Below, piece after piece: positions 1 through 10,780 of a stretch of DNA of 63,994 nt. The first letter of the stretch is position 1. Every line of letters begins with the position of its first letter. Position numbers and translations under genes: made by a program. Under the pieces are notes generated by a model. The model was not told the DNA's origin, did no database searches, and saw nothing but the letters and a program-made list of their open reading frames with translations. This DNA comes from Aphanothece sp. CMT-3BRIN-NPC111 (GTDB lineage: Bacteria > Cyanobacteriota > Cyanobacteriia > Cyanobacteriales > JAHHGU01): contig JAHHGU010000026.1 of assembly GCA_019359765.1 (NCBI GenBank), positions 1-63,994 of the forward strand, in the 5' to 3' direction.

Positions 1-125
1 TGCCCCATTCGGAGATCTCCGGCTCAATGCTTGCTTCCAGCTCCCCGGAGTGTTTCGTCGGTCGCCACGTCCTTCTTCGCCTCTGTGTGCCTAGGTATCC
101 ACCCTAAGCCCTTTGTAGCTTGACC
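1..125 (-). rRNA. rrl: 23S ribosomal RNA, 5' end (partial)
   Basis: Read on the minus strand, the segment starts GGTCAAGCTACAAAGGGC and continues with the conserved 23S 5' sequence (GGATACCTAGGCAC). The rest of the gene lies outside the window to the left. It is the last visible gene of a standard 16S-Ile-Ala-23S operon. Confidence 0.95.
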
Positions 126-203
126 ACTTAAATCAAAGTCTGTAATTTCCGTAAAAGTCAAATTAATGACTTCTACTTCCTACTGACTACCTATGACTTG
201 TTG

Positions 204-223
204 CTATGCAGTTTTCAAGGTTC
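204..223 (-). promoter_or_regulatory. boxA antitermination element in the rRNA spacer
   Basis: The minus strand reads GAACCTTGAAAACTGCATAG, the boxA sequence found upstream of 23S in cyanobacterial rRNA spacers, where it recruits Nus antitermination factors. It sits about 80 bases before the 23S start. Confidence 0.8.
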
Positions 224-225
224 TG

Positions 226-243
226 GCTGGAAAGAATTCCAGC
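226..243 (-). promoter_or_regulatory. boxB-type hairpin of the rRNA spacer
   Basis: A perfect 7-bp stem (GCTGGAA/TTCCAGC on the minus strand) with a 4-base loop lies directly upstream of boxA. Position and shape fit the boxB helix of cyanobacterial 16S-23S spacers; the loop is lineage-variable. Confidence 0.65.
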
Positions 244-362
244 AGGCTGCAAGGACTGAACCTAACAGTTGCAGGATTCTTTTTTTCCACTTTATCTAGT
301 CTATCACCAATTATGGAAGATAAACAAGGTATGATTTGATTTTTTTGGTTTTACTGGTCGAG

Positions 363-435
363 TGGAGGTAAGCGGACTCGAACCGCTGACATCTGCCTTG
401 CAAAGGCAGCGCTCTACCAGCTGAGCTATACCCCC
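363..435 (-). tRNA. trnA: tRNA-Ala (anticodon TGC)
   Basis: 73 bases fold as a full cloverleaf on the minus strand: acceptor GGGGGTA/TACCTCC, D-arm AGCTCAGCTGGTAGAGC, anticodon loop with TGC, and T-arm GCGGTTCGAGTCCGC. The CCA end is not encoded. It is the second spacer tRNA of the rRNA operon. Confidence 0.97.
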
Positions 436-496
436 CTCAAAAAAGCTTCTAGTAAGGAGGTGTTAATTCCATACTTTTGACTTCTTCCTGTTAAGG

Positions 497-570
<74 letters not shown>

Positions 571-585
571 ATAAACCGAACCGTT

Positions 586-686
586 GAAGAGTTTGAAAGC
601 TATCTTGCCCAGTTGTTTCCTCGCACGACCTTGGGATGACTGGCATCTGACCTAAATGTTTGGGTCGGTCATGATGGCAGCAGGTC
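586..686 (-). other. rRNA spacer: D1-D1' helix and D2 box
   Basis: Just after the 16S 3' end the minus strand has GACCT...AGGTC (649-686), the basal clamp of the D1-D1' helix used in cyanobacterial taxonomy. The conserved D2 block CTTTCAAACTCT follows at about 589-600. Confidence 0.7.
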
Positions 687-691
687 TCCCT

Positions 692-2184
<1,493 letters not shown>

Positions 2185-2305
2185 GTAGAGTCTTTATAGC
2201 TCTCTAAAACTTTCGTTTTAGTTTTTCTTCGTTTTTGGTCTCCAGGTTACCCTTTTGACCGATAATTTACTTAACGAGGACTGGATGCTTTCTAGCTTTC
2301 AAACT

Positions 2306-2323
2306 CTTTAATTTTCTAGGTTC
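2306..2323 (-). promoter_or_regulatory. leader boxA-like element of the rRNA operon
   Basis: Minus strand GAACCTAGAAAATTAAAG, resembling boxA, lies between the rRNA promoter and the 16S 5' end. This is the usual site of the leader antitermination signal. Confidence 0.5.
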
Positions 2324-2374
2324 GGAGCGGTGACTTCGGCTTCGCTTTCGCTTGCCTCTCTCGACCGCTTTATC

Positions 2375-2404
2375 AATGTAGCAACCTCAACCAGAAACTG
2401 TCAA
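2375..2404 (-). promoter_or_regulatory. rRNA operon promoter
   Basis: On the minus strand TTGACA (2399-2404) is followed after 18 bases by TACATT (2375-2380). This strong sigma-70-like pair lies about 190 bases upstream of 16S and is the best promoter in the gap between the operon and divergent glyQ. Assignment is by sequence match only. Confidence 0.65.
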
Positions 2405-2504
2405 GCTTTTGGGAAAAGTTTTTTTTGAATTCCCTAAAATCCTCTGGTAGTAGGGCTTTTGCGTAACAATGGATTATGCATTGTGTGCTTGAGGAGGAGT
2501 GCCT

Positions 2505-3386
2505 GTGAATTTTCAGTCGGTCATTGCTACATTGCATCAGTTCTGGAGCGATCGCGGTTGTCTGATTGCCCACCCCTACGATATGGAGAAAGGGGCAGGC
2601 ACGATGAACCCTCATACTTTCTTAAGATCTCTTGGTCCTGAACCTTGGTCGGTTGCCTATGTCGAGCCTTGCCGTCGCCCTACAGATGGACGCTACGGAG
2701 AAAATCCTAACCGCTATCAGCACTACTATCAGTACCAAGTGTTGATTAAACCCTCTCCAGAAAATATTCAAGACGTTTACCTCGACTCTCTGAGAGCTTT
2801 GGGGATTCGTCCTGAGGATCACGATATTCGGTTTGTAGAAGACAATTGGGAGGCTCCTACGGTAGCCGCTTGGGGAGTTGGTTGGGAAGTCTGGCTAGAC
2901 GGCATGGAGATTACCCAATTTACCTATTTTCAACAGTGTGGCGGAATTGATTGCCGTCCTGTCTCGATAGAAATCACCTACGGACTAGAGCGATTGTCAA
3001 TGTATCTCCAGCAGGTAGATGCGTTTACAAAGATCAACTGGACAGATCGCGTTACCTATGGACATGTTCATTTCCAGGGAGAGGTAGAGCAATGTACCTA
3101 TAACTTTGAGGCATCTAATCCGGATATGTTGTTGACGTTATTCGGTCTATATGAAGAGGAGGCAGAGCAATTAAGCCAACGTGGTTTGGTTCTACCCAGC
3201 CTGGACTATGTTTTAAAGTGCTCTCATACATTCAATTTGCTAGATGCCAGAGGTGTAATTTCTGTAACGGAGCGGACGCGGTACATTGGCAGAATTCGCA
3301 GCTTGGCGCGGCGAGTGGCTCAGCTTTACTTACAGCAAAGGGAGACATTGGGATTTCCGCTCTTGAGAGCGCAGGATGCGGCTTGA
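2505..3386 (+). CDS. glyQ: glycyl-tRNA synthetase alpha subunit
   Basis: Catalytic alpha subunit of the bacterial alpha2-beta2 glycyl-tRNA synthetase, which charges tRNA-Gly with glycine in the cytoplasm; the beta subunit (glyS) is not in the window. The whole protein matches the class II GlyQ family: MNPHTFLR and [17 protein letters not shown] near residues 30-65, [13 protein letters not shown] near 110, and [13 protein letters not shown] near 140. I chose the GTG at 2505, which gives the usual N-terminus (M)[13 protein letters not shown] and lies seven bases after GAGGAGG. A GTG two codons upstream (2499) is an alternative. Predicted length 293 residues is normal. The gene diverges from the rRNA operon. 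Confidence 0.97.
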   Translation: MNFQSVIATLHQFWSDRGCLIAHPYDMEKGAGTMNPHTFLRSLGPEPWSVAYVEPCRRPTDGRYGENPNRYQHYYQYQVLIKPSPENIQDVYLDSLRALGIRPEDHDIRFVEDNWEAPTVAAWGVGWEVWLDGMEITQFTYFQQCGGIDCRPVSIEITYGLERLSMYLQQVDAFTKINWTDRVTYGHVHFQGEVEQCTYNFEASNPDMLLTLFGLYEEEAEQLSQRGLVLPSLDYVLKCSHTFNLLDARGVISVTERTRYIGRIRSLARRVAQLYLQQRETLGFPLLRAQDAA

Positions 3387-3467
3387 GGAAAGATGAAGTA
3401 TGAAAATAGATAATCTTTAGGCAAGGGCAAGTGGCTTGTATAGTTCATATTTCATACTTCCAATACG

Positions 3468-5789
3468 ATGACTTCAAGCGGAAGCGTCATTTTGAGTTTG
3501 GCCTACATTCTTGGCCTACTGTCTGCGGCAACTGCCTGGGGCAAGTTCGTGATTCTAGGGTTGGGAGTCGCAGCGGGCATAATTCTGCCACGATTATGGC
3601 GAACTGGTCCGAAGCTAAGACTGTGGGTGGCGGCTGGACTCGTCGCTTTTTTGGCATCATTTTATTTTCAAGTGCGGGTGCCACAACCGGCAGCAAATGA
3701 CATCAGCAACTTTGTTTCAACATCTGAGGGGAGAACGCAGGAGCAAGTTGTCACCGTTCAAGGAAAGATTGTCAGCGTACCTCGACTAACACGAAGTCAG
3801 CAATTTTATTCTGGAGATGCTGCGCGATCGCAATTTTGGTTAGAAGCAACTAGCTTTAATGAGGTGCAAAGCAGCGACAACGAACCTGCTGATGTCAACC
3901 AAGAGGTAAAGGGGAAGTTGTATGTGACAGTGCCGTTACTACAAGGGACTGGCTTACATCAGGGACAGGCGATCGCAATTACGGGTGTCTTATACAAGCC
4001 GAAGGTAGCTGCCAATCCGGGAGCTTTCGATTTTAAAGCCTATCTAGCTAGAGAAGGTGGGTTTGCTGGTTTAAGCGGGCGGCAAGTTAGCTGGCTAGAT
4101 GAACAAAAAGGACGACAGTGGGGTTGGTGGGCAATTCGGCAGCGAATTATCCGCTCTCAGGTTAATTGGTTGGGGAGTCCAGAAGGGCCACTTGTTAGTT
4201 CTATTGTTTTAGGAAATAAAGCTGTAGATTTGCCCTATGACATCCGAGACCAGTTTATTCAAGTTGGGTTAGCTCATGCACTAGCAGCGTCTGGTTTCCA
4301 AGTTTCCTTGATTTTGGGCGTGCTGTTAGCCCTAACTCAACGTATCTCAGTCAAGGCAAAATTCACTTTTGGAGTTACTGCCTTAGTCATATTTGTTGGT
4401 CTAACAGGCGTACAGCCCTCAGTTATGCGAGCAGCTGTTATGGGTTTAGGAGCCTTAGCTGCTCTGGTAATGAAACGCAAAGTTAAGCTGCTGGGGTCAC
4501 TGTTGCTAGCTGCAAGTATTCTGCTGCTATTCAATCCCCTGTGGATTTGGGATTTAGGGTTCCAGCTAAGTTTTTTGGCGACACTGGGATTAGTGGTAAC
4601 AGTACCGCCACTGACAAAGCAGTTGGACTGGTTACCACCGGCGATCGCATCTGTGATTGCTGTTCCCATTGCTGCCTCGTTGTGGACTCTCCCCCTACAA
4701 CTTTATGTGTTTGGCTTGTTTGCTCCTTACAGCATAGGAGCAAATATCGTTACTACCCCCCTAATAGCTGGCATTAGTATAGGGGGAGTCATCAGCGCCC
4801 TAGCAGGATTAATTTGGCCTTCGGCAGGAAGCGCCCTAGCTTGGTTACTGTATTACCCCACCCACTGGCTAATTGGGCTGGTGCAATTCTTCTGCTGGCT
4901 ACCCGGAAGTTCTGTTGCGATTGGCAGTATTTCAGTAGTACAACTACTAGCACTTTACGGGCTGATTGGCTTAGTTTGGTTAAGTCGCTGGTGGCATCGG
5001 CGATGGTGGCTAGCTGTTTTAGTGGCGGTAGCTTTAGTTGCGGTACCTGTTTGGCAAACTAAGGCGACGCTATTTAGAGCAACAGTGCTAGCTACAGCCG
5101 AACAGCAAGTTCTGGTGATTCAAGACCAGAGTAAGGTACTACTGGTGAATAGTGGGGATACGAATACAGCCAGTTTTACAGTGCTACCTTTTTTGCAACA
5201 GCAAGGAGTCAATCAAATTGACTGGGCAGTTGCTCTTGATTCTCAGCCTCGTTTGAGAAGTGGCTGGTTCCAGCTTTTGAAGCGTTTGCCAATCAAAACC
5301 TTTTACAATCCTGAGTACACACAAAGAGCTACTGAAGACACCGAAGCGATCGCTGGTGTAGTAAAAGCTCGTCAGGGAATCTACCAAGCAATGCCTGCGG
5401 GTACAACTGTATCTCTGGGATCTACACCCGTTAAGTTAATAGATGCTCAACCACCAGTACTGCAACTTCAAATTCGGGGACAGACTTGGTTAGTATTGGG
5501 AGATCTCAAGCCAGAGGAGCAAAAGCAGCTAGCCATAACTGGAGGTTTGCCTCGGGTTATGGTATTACATTGGTCTGGGGGACAGTTGGCACTGGAGTTA
5601 TTGAACGTCTTGCAACCAGATGTAGCGATCGCTTCCTCCGCTACTATTGATGCAGAAACGTTGCAAAATCTGCAAATAAGCAAAACGAAGCTTTACTGGA
5701 CAAGTCGCGACGGTGCGATCCAGTGGACACCTGCTGATGGATTTGAGCCTACTTTAGAAGCAATAGATAATAATGCCTCGCTACTGTGA
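3468..5789 (+). CDS. comEC: ComEC/Rec2-family DNA-uptake channel protein
   Basis: Inner-membrane channel family that carries single-stranded DNA into the cell during natural transformation. The 773-residue protein has N-terminal membrane segments, a soluble OB-like region (about 90-220), the competence-domain membrane core (about 235-540) containing GLAHALAASGFQVSL and PSVMRAAVMG, and a C-terminal metallo-beta-lactamase-like region (about 545-760). In that C-terminal part the usual HxHxDH zinc motif is not visible, so the nuclease-like domain is probably degenerate. The stop codon TGA (5787-5789) forms the first bases of a hairpin repeat, so the natural C-terminus may have been altered. It follows glyQ by about 80 bases. 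Confidence 0.9.
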   Translation: MTSSGSVILSLAYILGLLSAATAWGKFVILGLGVAAGIILPRLWRTGPKLRLWVAAGLVAFLASFYFQVRVPQPAANDISNFVSTSEGRTQEQVVTVQGKIVSVPRLTRSQQFYSGDAARSQFWLEATSFNEVQSSDNEPADVNQEVKGKLYVTVPLLQGTGLHQGQAIAITGVLYKPKVAANPGAFDFKAYLAREGGFAGLSGRQVSWLDEQKGRQWGWWAIRQRIIRSQVNWLGSPEGPLVSSIVLGNKAVDLPYDIRDQFIQVGLAHALAASGFQVSLILGVLLALTQRISVKAKFTFGVTALVIFVGLTGVQPSVMRAAVMGLGALAALVMKRKVKLLGSLLLAASILLLFNPLWIWDLGFQLSFLATLGLVVTVPPLTKQLDWLPPAIASVIAVPIAASLWTLPLQLYVFGLFAPYSIGANIVTTPLIAGISIGGVISALAGLIWPSAGSALAWLLYYPTHWLIGLVQFFCWLPGSSVAIGSISVVQLLALYGLIGLVWLSRWWHRRWWLAVLVAVALVAVPVWQTKATLFRATVLATAEQQVLVIQDQSKVLLVNSGDTNTASFTVLPFLQQQGVNQIDWAVALDSQPRLRSGWFQLLKRLPIKTFYNPEYTQRATEDTEAIAGVVKARQGIYQAMPAGTTVSLGSTPVKLIDAQPPVLQLQIRGQTWLVLGDLKPEEQKQLAITGGLPRVMVLHWSGGQLALELLNVLQPDVAIASSATIDAETLQNLQISKTKLYWTSRDGAIQWTPADGFEPTLEAIDNNASLL

Positions 5790-5818
5790 CACTCCGCCGC
5801 AGAGTAGGACGGCGGATG
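5787..5818. repeat. solitary IS200/IS605-end-like hairpin at the 3' end of comEC
   Basis: TGACACTCC leads into a 7-bp stem TCCGCCG/CGGCGGA (5793-5799 with 5810-5816) with a 10-base loop, then a GGATGCG end. The layout matches the right-end hairpin next to tnpB at 10591-10624. The leading TGA is the stop codon of comEC. No T-run follows, so it does not look like a standard terminator. Confidence 0.5.
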
Positions 5819-5908
5819 CGTTGGTTCACCGAGTCCACTTACTTAACAAGGTCGGCTAGTCAATTGTCCCCAGATGTCAGTAGAATATCGAGGTAGACCA
5901 AAATCTCT

Positions 5909-5995
5909 GGAGAGGTGGCAGAGTGGTTGAATGCGGCAGTCTCGAAAACTGCTTTGGCGGCAACGTCAACGTGGGTTCAAATCCCACCCTCTCCG
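5909..5995 (+). tRNA. trnS: tRNA-Ser (anticodon CGA)
   Basis: 87 bases with acceptor GGAGAGG/CCTCTCC, anticodon stem-loop GCAGT-CTCGAAA-ACTGC (CGA reads UCG), a long variable arm as in class II tRNAs, and T-arm GTGGGTTCAAATCCCAC. Discriminator G73 fits tRNA-Ser. Confidence 0.96.
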
Positions 5996-6240
5996 TTGAC
6001 TACTTATACTAATTCTCTGTAGACCCTCGCCCTAAAGGACGGGGCTACACGAACAAAGTCTGCCTACGCAGGCTAGATAAAGAGCTTGATTGTTAAGGTG
6101 CAATAATATTAGATTAGTTGATTGCTATACAACTTAGTGCGCCTTTTCAAACCAGGCGGCTGTACCTATATTTAGTTTTAAATTGTCTTCTAAAAGTGAA
6201 ACGCTCACACAGAATGTGACTTTAGCCGAAGGGCACTAAG

Positions 6241-6843
6241 TTAAGAAGGTTTTATTGTAAAAACTTTTTTAGGCAGCATAGATACAATGCGACGAATATC
6301 GTCTGAGTACTGCGTGTACTCATCATCCTTTAAAACTGGCACTTTATCCCTAATAGAAATAGGTTCTATTAAATCAATCCACGACTTGCAGCCGCCATAT
6401 TCTGAGGAATAAGGAATTATCTGGGGTTGGGAGAGTCGATAAGTCCGCAGCAGGAGTATAAATAGTGGCTGACGTGGTTTCCATTTAAGGCGATCGCTCA
6501 CAAATATCTCGTTCCATATATGGAATGGAAGCAGATCAGCAATTGTTTGCTCCTCAGTTACCTGGAAAATATCCGTAATCTCAGCCCAGCTACCTATGGG
6601 GATAGTTTCCGGATGCCAACCTGGTTGTACTGGCTGTACCCGATCTGCATACTCTGGTTTAAGTAAGTGGGGCTGTTGATGCTCGTAAGTAGGATAGAGC
6701 AAAACGCGATCGCAGGTAACTTGGAAGCGATTATTTTCTTCACGAATGCCGCCTTTGCGTAGCAGCATAATTGTTTTCCCTTGTTCTAAGGCATCGACGG
6801 CAACAGCCCATTCTTTCAGCGCGTGGGTAGTAATTAATTGCAT
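6241..6843 (-). CDS. DUF1802 family protein
   Basis: A 200-residue soluble protein of a family found in cyanobacteria and scattered other bacteria, of unknown function. Family hallmarks are the N-terminal ALKEWAVAVDALEQG, LLRKGGIRE near residue 30 and the FLLYP-like VLLYPTYEHQQPHLLKP near 50. No signal peptide or membrane segment is visible. The ATG at 6843 follows GTGAGAAAGAT, an acceptable ribosome site. The gene stands alone, with about 390 bases before the next minus-strand gene; that gap is AT-rich and I see no gene in it. Function is not inferred. Confidence 0.85.
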   Translation of the reverse strand: MQLITTHALKEWAVAVDALEQGKTIMLLRKGGIREENNRFQVTCDRVLLYPTYEHQQPHLLKPEYADRVQPVQPGWHPETIPIGSWAEITDIFQVTEEQTIADLLPFHIWNEIFVSDRLKWKPRQPLFILLLRTYRLSQPQIIPYSSEYGGCKSWIDLIEPISIRDKVPVLKDDEYTQYSDDIRRIVSMLPKKVFTIKPS

Positions 6844-7229
6844 ATCTTTCTCACTGTATCCTTATTGTTTCTCGACTTTATGAGTTAGGGTTAAATACCC
6901 TCAAATGAAGCTAAATTGTGTTTAATTAGTAACCTCTGTCTTAATTTTTGATAACTTTCAAGTTTTTTTATAGCAGCCTTAGGCAAAATCATTTTTTGTG
7001 TTAAAATAATCTTGATAAGGAATAACTAAGCTACGATTTTAATTTAAAATAGATTTCCATTATTTAATTATATCGCCAAAGCCGTAGGCATCTAGTAACA
7101 ATAGATACAAACAGAAAGGATGTTTGTATCCATTGATTAATACTTATTCTTACTTACTAACTAGATAAACAAAGAAAAATTTTCAATGTAGATTTTTTGT
7201 CTCTCTGCTTTCTGAGTTGGTAAGCTTAA

Positions 7230-8512
7230 TCATGTCGCACTACTAGATTCTTCCTCTACCTGGCGCTTCTTACCGTCAAGTAAAGCACTAACTGTCATAT
7301 CTCCCATAACGTTAATGGCAGTGCGGCATCTATCGAGAAACCAATCCACCGTTATCAGCAAGATAATGTACTGAGTGGGCAGACCAACGGCACTAAATAC
7401 TAACGTCATCGTCACCAAGCCAGCTTCAGGAATACCCGCGGCACCCACAGAGGCGAATATGGATGTAAACACAACTATAAGTTGCTGTGGAAGGGAAAGA
7501 TTTAACTCAAGCACTTGGGCAATAAATAAAGCAGACATAGTCTCATAGAGGGCAGTACCATCGTTGTTGAAGTTGTTACCAACTAGCGCCCCCAGAGAAG
7601 CAGAAGATTCTCGCAGACCGATTTTTTTTATCAAACCCTCAAAGGTAATGGGCATCGTCGCCGTCGATGAAGCAGTAGAGAAGGCGGTTAAAAAGGCATC
7701 AGATCCTCCTGCTAAAAAGTCTTTGGGTTTTACCCAAGAACCGAATTGTACCCGGCTCAGGTAATAGCAGGCTTGTAAAAACAGCGCAACTAGCACTGCC
7801 ACAATGAACACCCCAAAGATTTGAAGAGTGCAAAACCTTGAAGGGCAACGGTTTTGGCTACAATGCCGAAGACTGCCAGCGGCACCAAAGCGATAACCCA
7901 GTGCAGAATGCGTATCACCGCCTCAAATAAAATTACGATTACTTGCTCAATTGCTAGGTAATCCGTCTTTCCCTCAACAGTCTGCTGGGCTTTCAAGGCT
8001 CGCAGGACAATCCCGAAGGCTAAAGCAACGAAGATAAGTTGAATAACATTGTTATCCACTAGGGGCTTGAGGATTGATTCCGGTACGGTGTCCTGAAGTA
8101 ATCCCCAAGGATCGAGAGTCTTATTAACTGCTTCTGTACCTTCAGGAGGATTGAAGCGCCCCCAAGTTCCTGGTCTCAAAATGTTTGCAACTAAAAGACC
8201 GATGAGGATTGCTACCAAGGTATTGGTGAATAAAAGAACTGCCAGACGGCGACCGGATCTGCCAGGAATATTAGCAGTTAGGAAGGAGTGAAGCACCGCC
8301 AGCAGAATCAAGGGTGTGGCTAGGGCACGTAGGGCCTTAAGTACCAAATTGCTGGGAATTGTCAGATGCTCAATCAGGTCTTTATCTACATTGGGTTGAC
8401 CAGCACCTAACAAAATTCCTAACCCAACAGCAAGAATGAGAGCGATGACAATTTGTAAGTAAAGGGGGATACGCTGCCACAAAGGGCGGGCTTTGCTTTC
8501 AGAGTGATTCAT
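7230..8512 (-). pseudogene. dicarboxylate/amino acid:cation symporter, frameshifted
   Basis: The two reading frames together give one protein of about 425 residues of the DAACS family (GltP/DctA type), which imports glutamate or C4-dicarboxylates with sodium or protons. The 5' part (8512 to about 7815) carries the first transmembrane helices and ends in ALFKSLG. The 3' part (about 7811 to 7230) continues VFIVAVLVAL and holds the hairpin region with FSTASSTATMP and the GNNFNNDGTALYE substrate/cation motif. A single base missing in the C-run at 7811-7814 (GGGG where the frame needs five G) breaks the frame. It is a recent inactivation or a homopolymer sequencing error: both halves are otherwise intact. 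Confidence 0.85.
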
Positions 8513-8639
8513 GCTCAGTTTTCCAGCGTAGTGGGTTCTGACTTAGCATGAGCAAAGATGCACAGGATCGTCAAGCACTCTGTTGTTTTGTTAAGAAGGC
8601 AAAGATAATAAGGCAGGTAGCAATAGGGAGGACTTGAGG

Positions 8640-9632
8640 ATGGAAATGGGATACGTTGCTTCGCAACACGAAGAGCGATCGCTCGGAACCTCTGGAATTC
8701 AAATCTCGCCTATCATTATGGGCACCTGGCAAGCAGGAAAGCGTTTTTGGGTGGACATTGAGGATTCGGAGTCAATCAAGGCAATACGGGCAGGATTTGA
8801 AGCTGGAATCACCACAGTTGACACGGCAGAAGTCTACGGAGAAGGTCACTCAGAGCAGATTATAGGTCAGGCGCTAGGGGATGTCCGAGAGCAGGTAGTT
8901 TTAGCTAGCAAAGTTTTCCCGACTCATTTTAAATATGACCAAGTGATTGCAGCGTGCGATCGCTCTTTAAAAAACCTGAACACGGACTACATCGATCTCT
9001 ACCAGATGCACTGGCCGGCTGGTGCCTTTAACACTGAAATTGTCCCGGTAGAGGAAACTATGAGCGCCCTCAACGAGTTAAAGCAACAGGGCAAGATTCG
9101 AGCGATCGGGGTCTCTAATTTCTCCCGCGCTCAACTGGAAGAAGCCGCGCAATACGGTCGAATCGATAGTTTACAGCCGCCTTATTCCTTGTTCTGGCGT
9201 CAGGTAGAAGCGGAGTTAGTACCTTACTGCATTGAGAACAATATTTCCATCTTGGCTTATTCATCTCTGGCGCAGGGACTTCTAACAGGAAAATTTGGAC
9301 CAGATCATAAGTTTCATCCAGAAGATAACCGTGCTAAAAATAAGCTATTTCAGGGTGAGAATTACCAACGGGCACAGTCAGCTTTAAACAAACTTCGTCC
9401 CATAGCAGAGCGCCATCAGTGCAGTCTCGCACAGTTATCGCTAGCTTGGTTAATTGCCCAGCCGCAAACTCAGGCGATCGCTGGTGCCCGTAATGCTGAA
9501 CAAGCATCACAAAACGCCAAAGCGGCTAATGTGCAACTGTCTGCCGATGAGATCGAGGAGATTGATGCGATTGGACGCGATGTAACGGATAGTCTAGATG
9601 ACAACCCAGTGATGTGGGACTGGAATGCCTAG
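8640..9632 (+). CDS. aldo/keto reductase
   Basis: NADPH-dependent oxidoreductase with an aldo-keto reductase TIM barrel, 330 residues. The catalytic tetrad is visible: Asp and Tyr in DTAEVYGEG (about residue 60), Lys in VVLASKVF (about 87), and His in YQMHWP (about 122). Cofactor-binding GVSNFS (about 160) and the C-terminal AGARNAEQ motif are present. I chose the ATG at 8640, about ten bases after GGGAGG; an in-frame TTG two codons upstream and an ATG two codons downstream are alternatives. The substrate cannot be told from sequence. Adjacent genes give no pathway hint. Confidence 0.93.
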   Translation: MEMGYVASQHEERSLGTSGIQISPIIMGTWQAGKRFWVDIEDSESIKAIRAGFEAGITTVDTAEVYGEGHSEQIIGQALGDVREQVVLASKVFPTHFKYDQVIAACDRSLKNLNTDYIDLYQMHWPAGAFNTEIVPVEETMSALNELKQQGKIRAIGVSNFSRAQLEEAAQYGRIDSLQPPYSLFWRQVEAELVPYCIENNISILAYSSLAQGLLTGKFGPDHKFHPEDNRAKNKLFQGENYQRAQSALNKLRPIAERHQCSLAQLSLAWLIAQPQTQAIAGARNAEQASQNAKAANVQLSADEIEEIDAIGRDVTDSLDDNPVMWDWNA

Positions 9633-9773
9633 CTATACTCCATATAAGTCACAAAGTAATTGAAGTTTAAAAACAATTGCCACCCACAGTCTCGCTTGCC
9701 TCAAGGGCGATCGCAATCATGCCCCAAACTATAACAGGCAAGTATATGGTATCAAGTTCAGAGCTGCGCTCGC

Positions 9774-9986
9774 TTACTCCTCAACAATCTCAACCAAATC
9801 CTCAATCATCACATCAAAGGTTCGAGCCAACTTGTGGATAGCGGTAAAGTCAACCATTGACATTTCAGGACGGCGAGCATAGCTTTTCACTGTGTTGTAA
9901 ATAACCCCAGAGCGATCGGACACTTCCTTAAGTGTCCAGCCCTTCTCAGCCGCCAGTTCTCGAATCTTCAGCCTGACTAAACCCAT
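9774..9986 (-). CDS. small XRE-type helix-turn-helix regulator
   Basis: A 70-residue single-domain protein: LKIRELAAEKGWTLKEVSDRSGV, then IYNTVKSYAR as the recognition helix, then a final helix rich in acidic residues (IEDLVEIVEE). This is the Cro/C1-type DNA-binding fold with no added domain. I start at the ATG giving MGLVRLKIRELAA; longer frames up to 10010 add non-conserved residues. It faces an unknown gene (10109) across a 120-base gap with two HIP1 copies, an arrangement seen in phage-type and toxin-antitoxin-type modules, but no toxin is recognisable. Confidence 0.75.
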   Translation of the reverse strand: MGLVRLKIRELAAEKGWTLKEVSDRSGVIYNTVKSYARRPEMSMVDFTAIHKLARTFDVMIEDLVEIVEE

Positions 9987-10108
9987 TATTAACATTAGGT
10001 GCAAATGCACCCTGTACTAGGCATATCTAAAAAGCGATCGCTCCCAGCAGTCTGACAAACTTTAGGGCGATCGCCAAAATACCCCTCCCAATAAAGGAGG
10101 CAACTTCT

Positions 10109-10594
10109 ATGGTATCAACCCCAAAGCAAAAATCACCTGCGATCGCAGAATCTAAAATTGTCCATAAGTCGCCAGTCCTCCACCCACTGGTGCGATTTGT
10201 CAACGAAGAGACAGCCGCTTTGCTCTTTAACCTAAAGCCAGAGCAGATTTACCGGATTGACTGCTGGCGGCACGTAGTCTATGTACACGGCAAAGGCGTA
10301 AGTAAGTTTGTCAGCTATGCCGACTTTCCGCCGAGTTTAGGAGTAGTGCCACCGACAGAGAGAGACTTTTTCCGCTGGCGCAAACGCTGGAAAAACAAGT
10401 GGAATAGCAGACAAGCGCCAGAATTTTGGCAGCAATTTTATGCATATCAGTTCCAGCAGGCTACCTCAGTGCCTAAGTTGTTTCAGTGGGGTAAATTAGT
10501 AAATTTAGTAAAAGCGGCTCTTTCAGAGGCAGCATTGCAATGGCTGCGAGATGTCTACAGCCAAGAAAAATATGTTTGGGATAACTTTTGTTGA
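10109..10594 (+). CDS. hypothetical protein, 161 residues
   Basis: I do not recognise the family. The protein is basic and Trp/Phe-rich in its middle (RDFFRWRKRWKNKW around residues 90-105), has no signal peptide or membrane segment, and a likely folded core from HPLVRFVNEETAALLFNL onward. Ribosome site AAAGGAGGCAAC lies before the ATG. It is divergent from a small HTH regulator. Its stop codon TGA (10592-10594) is part of TTGACACTCC, the end of the adjacent tnpB element, so the protein may have lost its original C-terminus on insertion. A nucleic-acid role is possible from composition but not shown. Confidence 0.7.
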   Translation: MVSTPKQKSPAIAESKIVHKSPVLHPLVRFVNEETAALLFNLKPEQIYRIDCWRHVVYVHGKGVSKFVSYADFPPSLGVVPPTERDFFRWRKRWKNKWNSRQAPEFWQQFYAYQFQQATSVPKLFQWGKLVNLVKAALSEAALQWLRDVYSQEKYVWDNFC

Positions 10595-10780
10595 CACTCC
10601 TCGACCTGAAGGTACGAGGATTCTTAAGAGATAAAAATCCTTAATGGGTTAGCCAAAAACCCCCTAGACACTCGCTCAAAATTGAGTCTGTGCTTACTTT
10701 TTACCAAAATATTAGCACTCCCGTTTATATCTGCTGAAACAAAATGCTTATCTTTTGTTTGATATAATCCCCGCTTAACC
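10595..10780 (-). ncRNA. possible omega-RNA/reRNA of the tnpB element
   Basis: By analogy with ISDra2 and related elements, the guide RNA overlaps the tnpB 3' end and runs into the right end. Here that segment would end in the hairpin at 10599-10619, with any guide taken from the adjacent gene at or below 10591. Inferred from position only. Confidence 0.3.
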
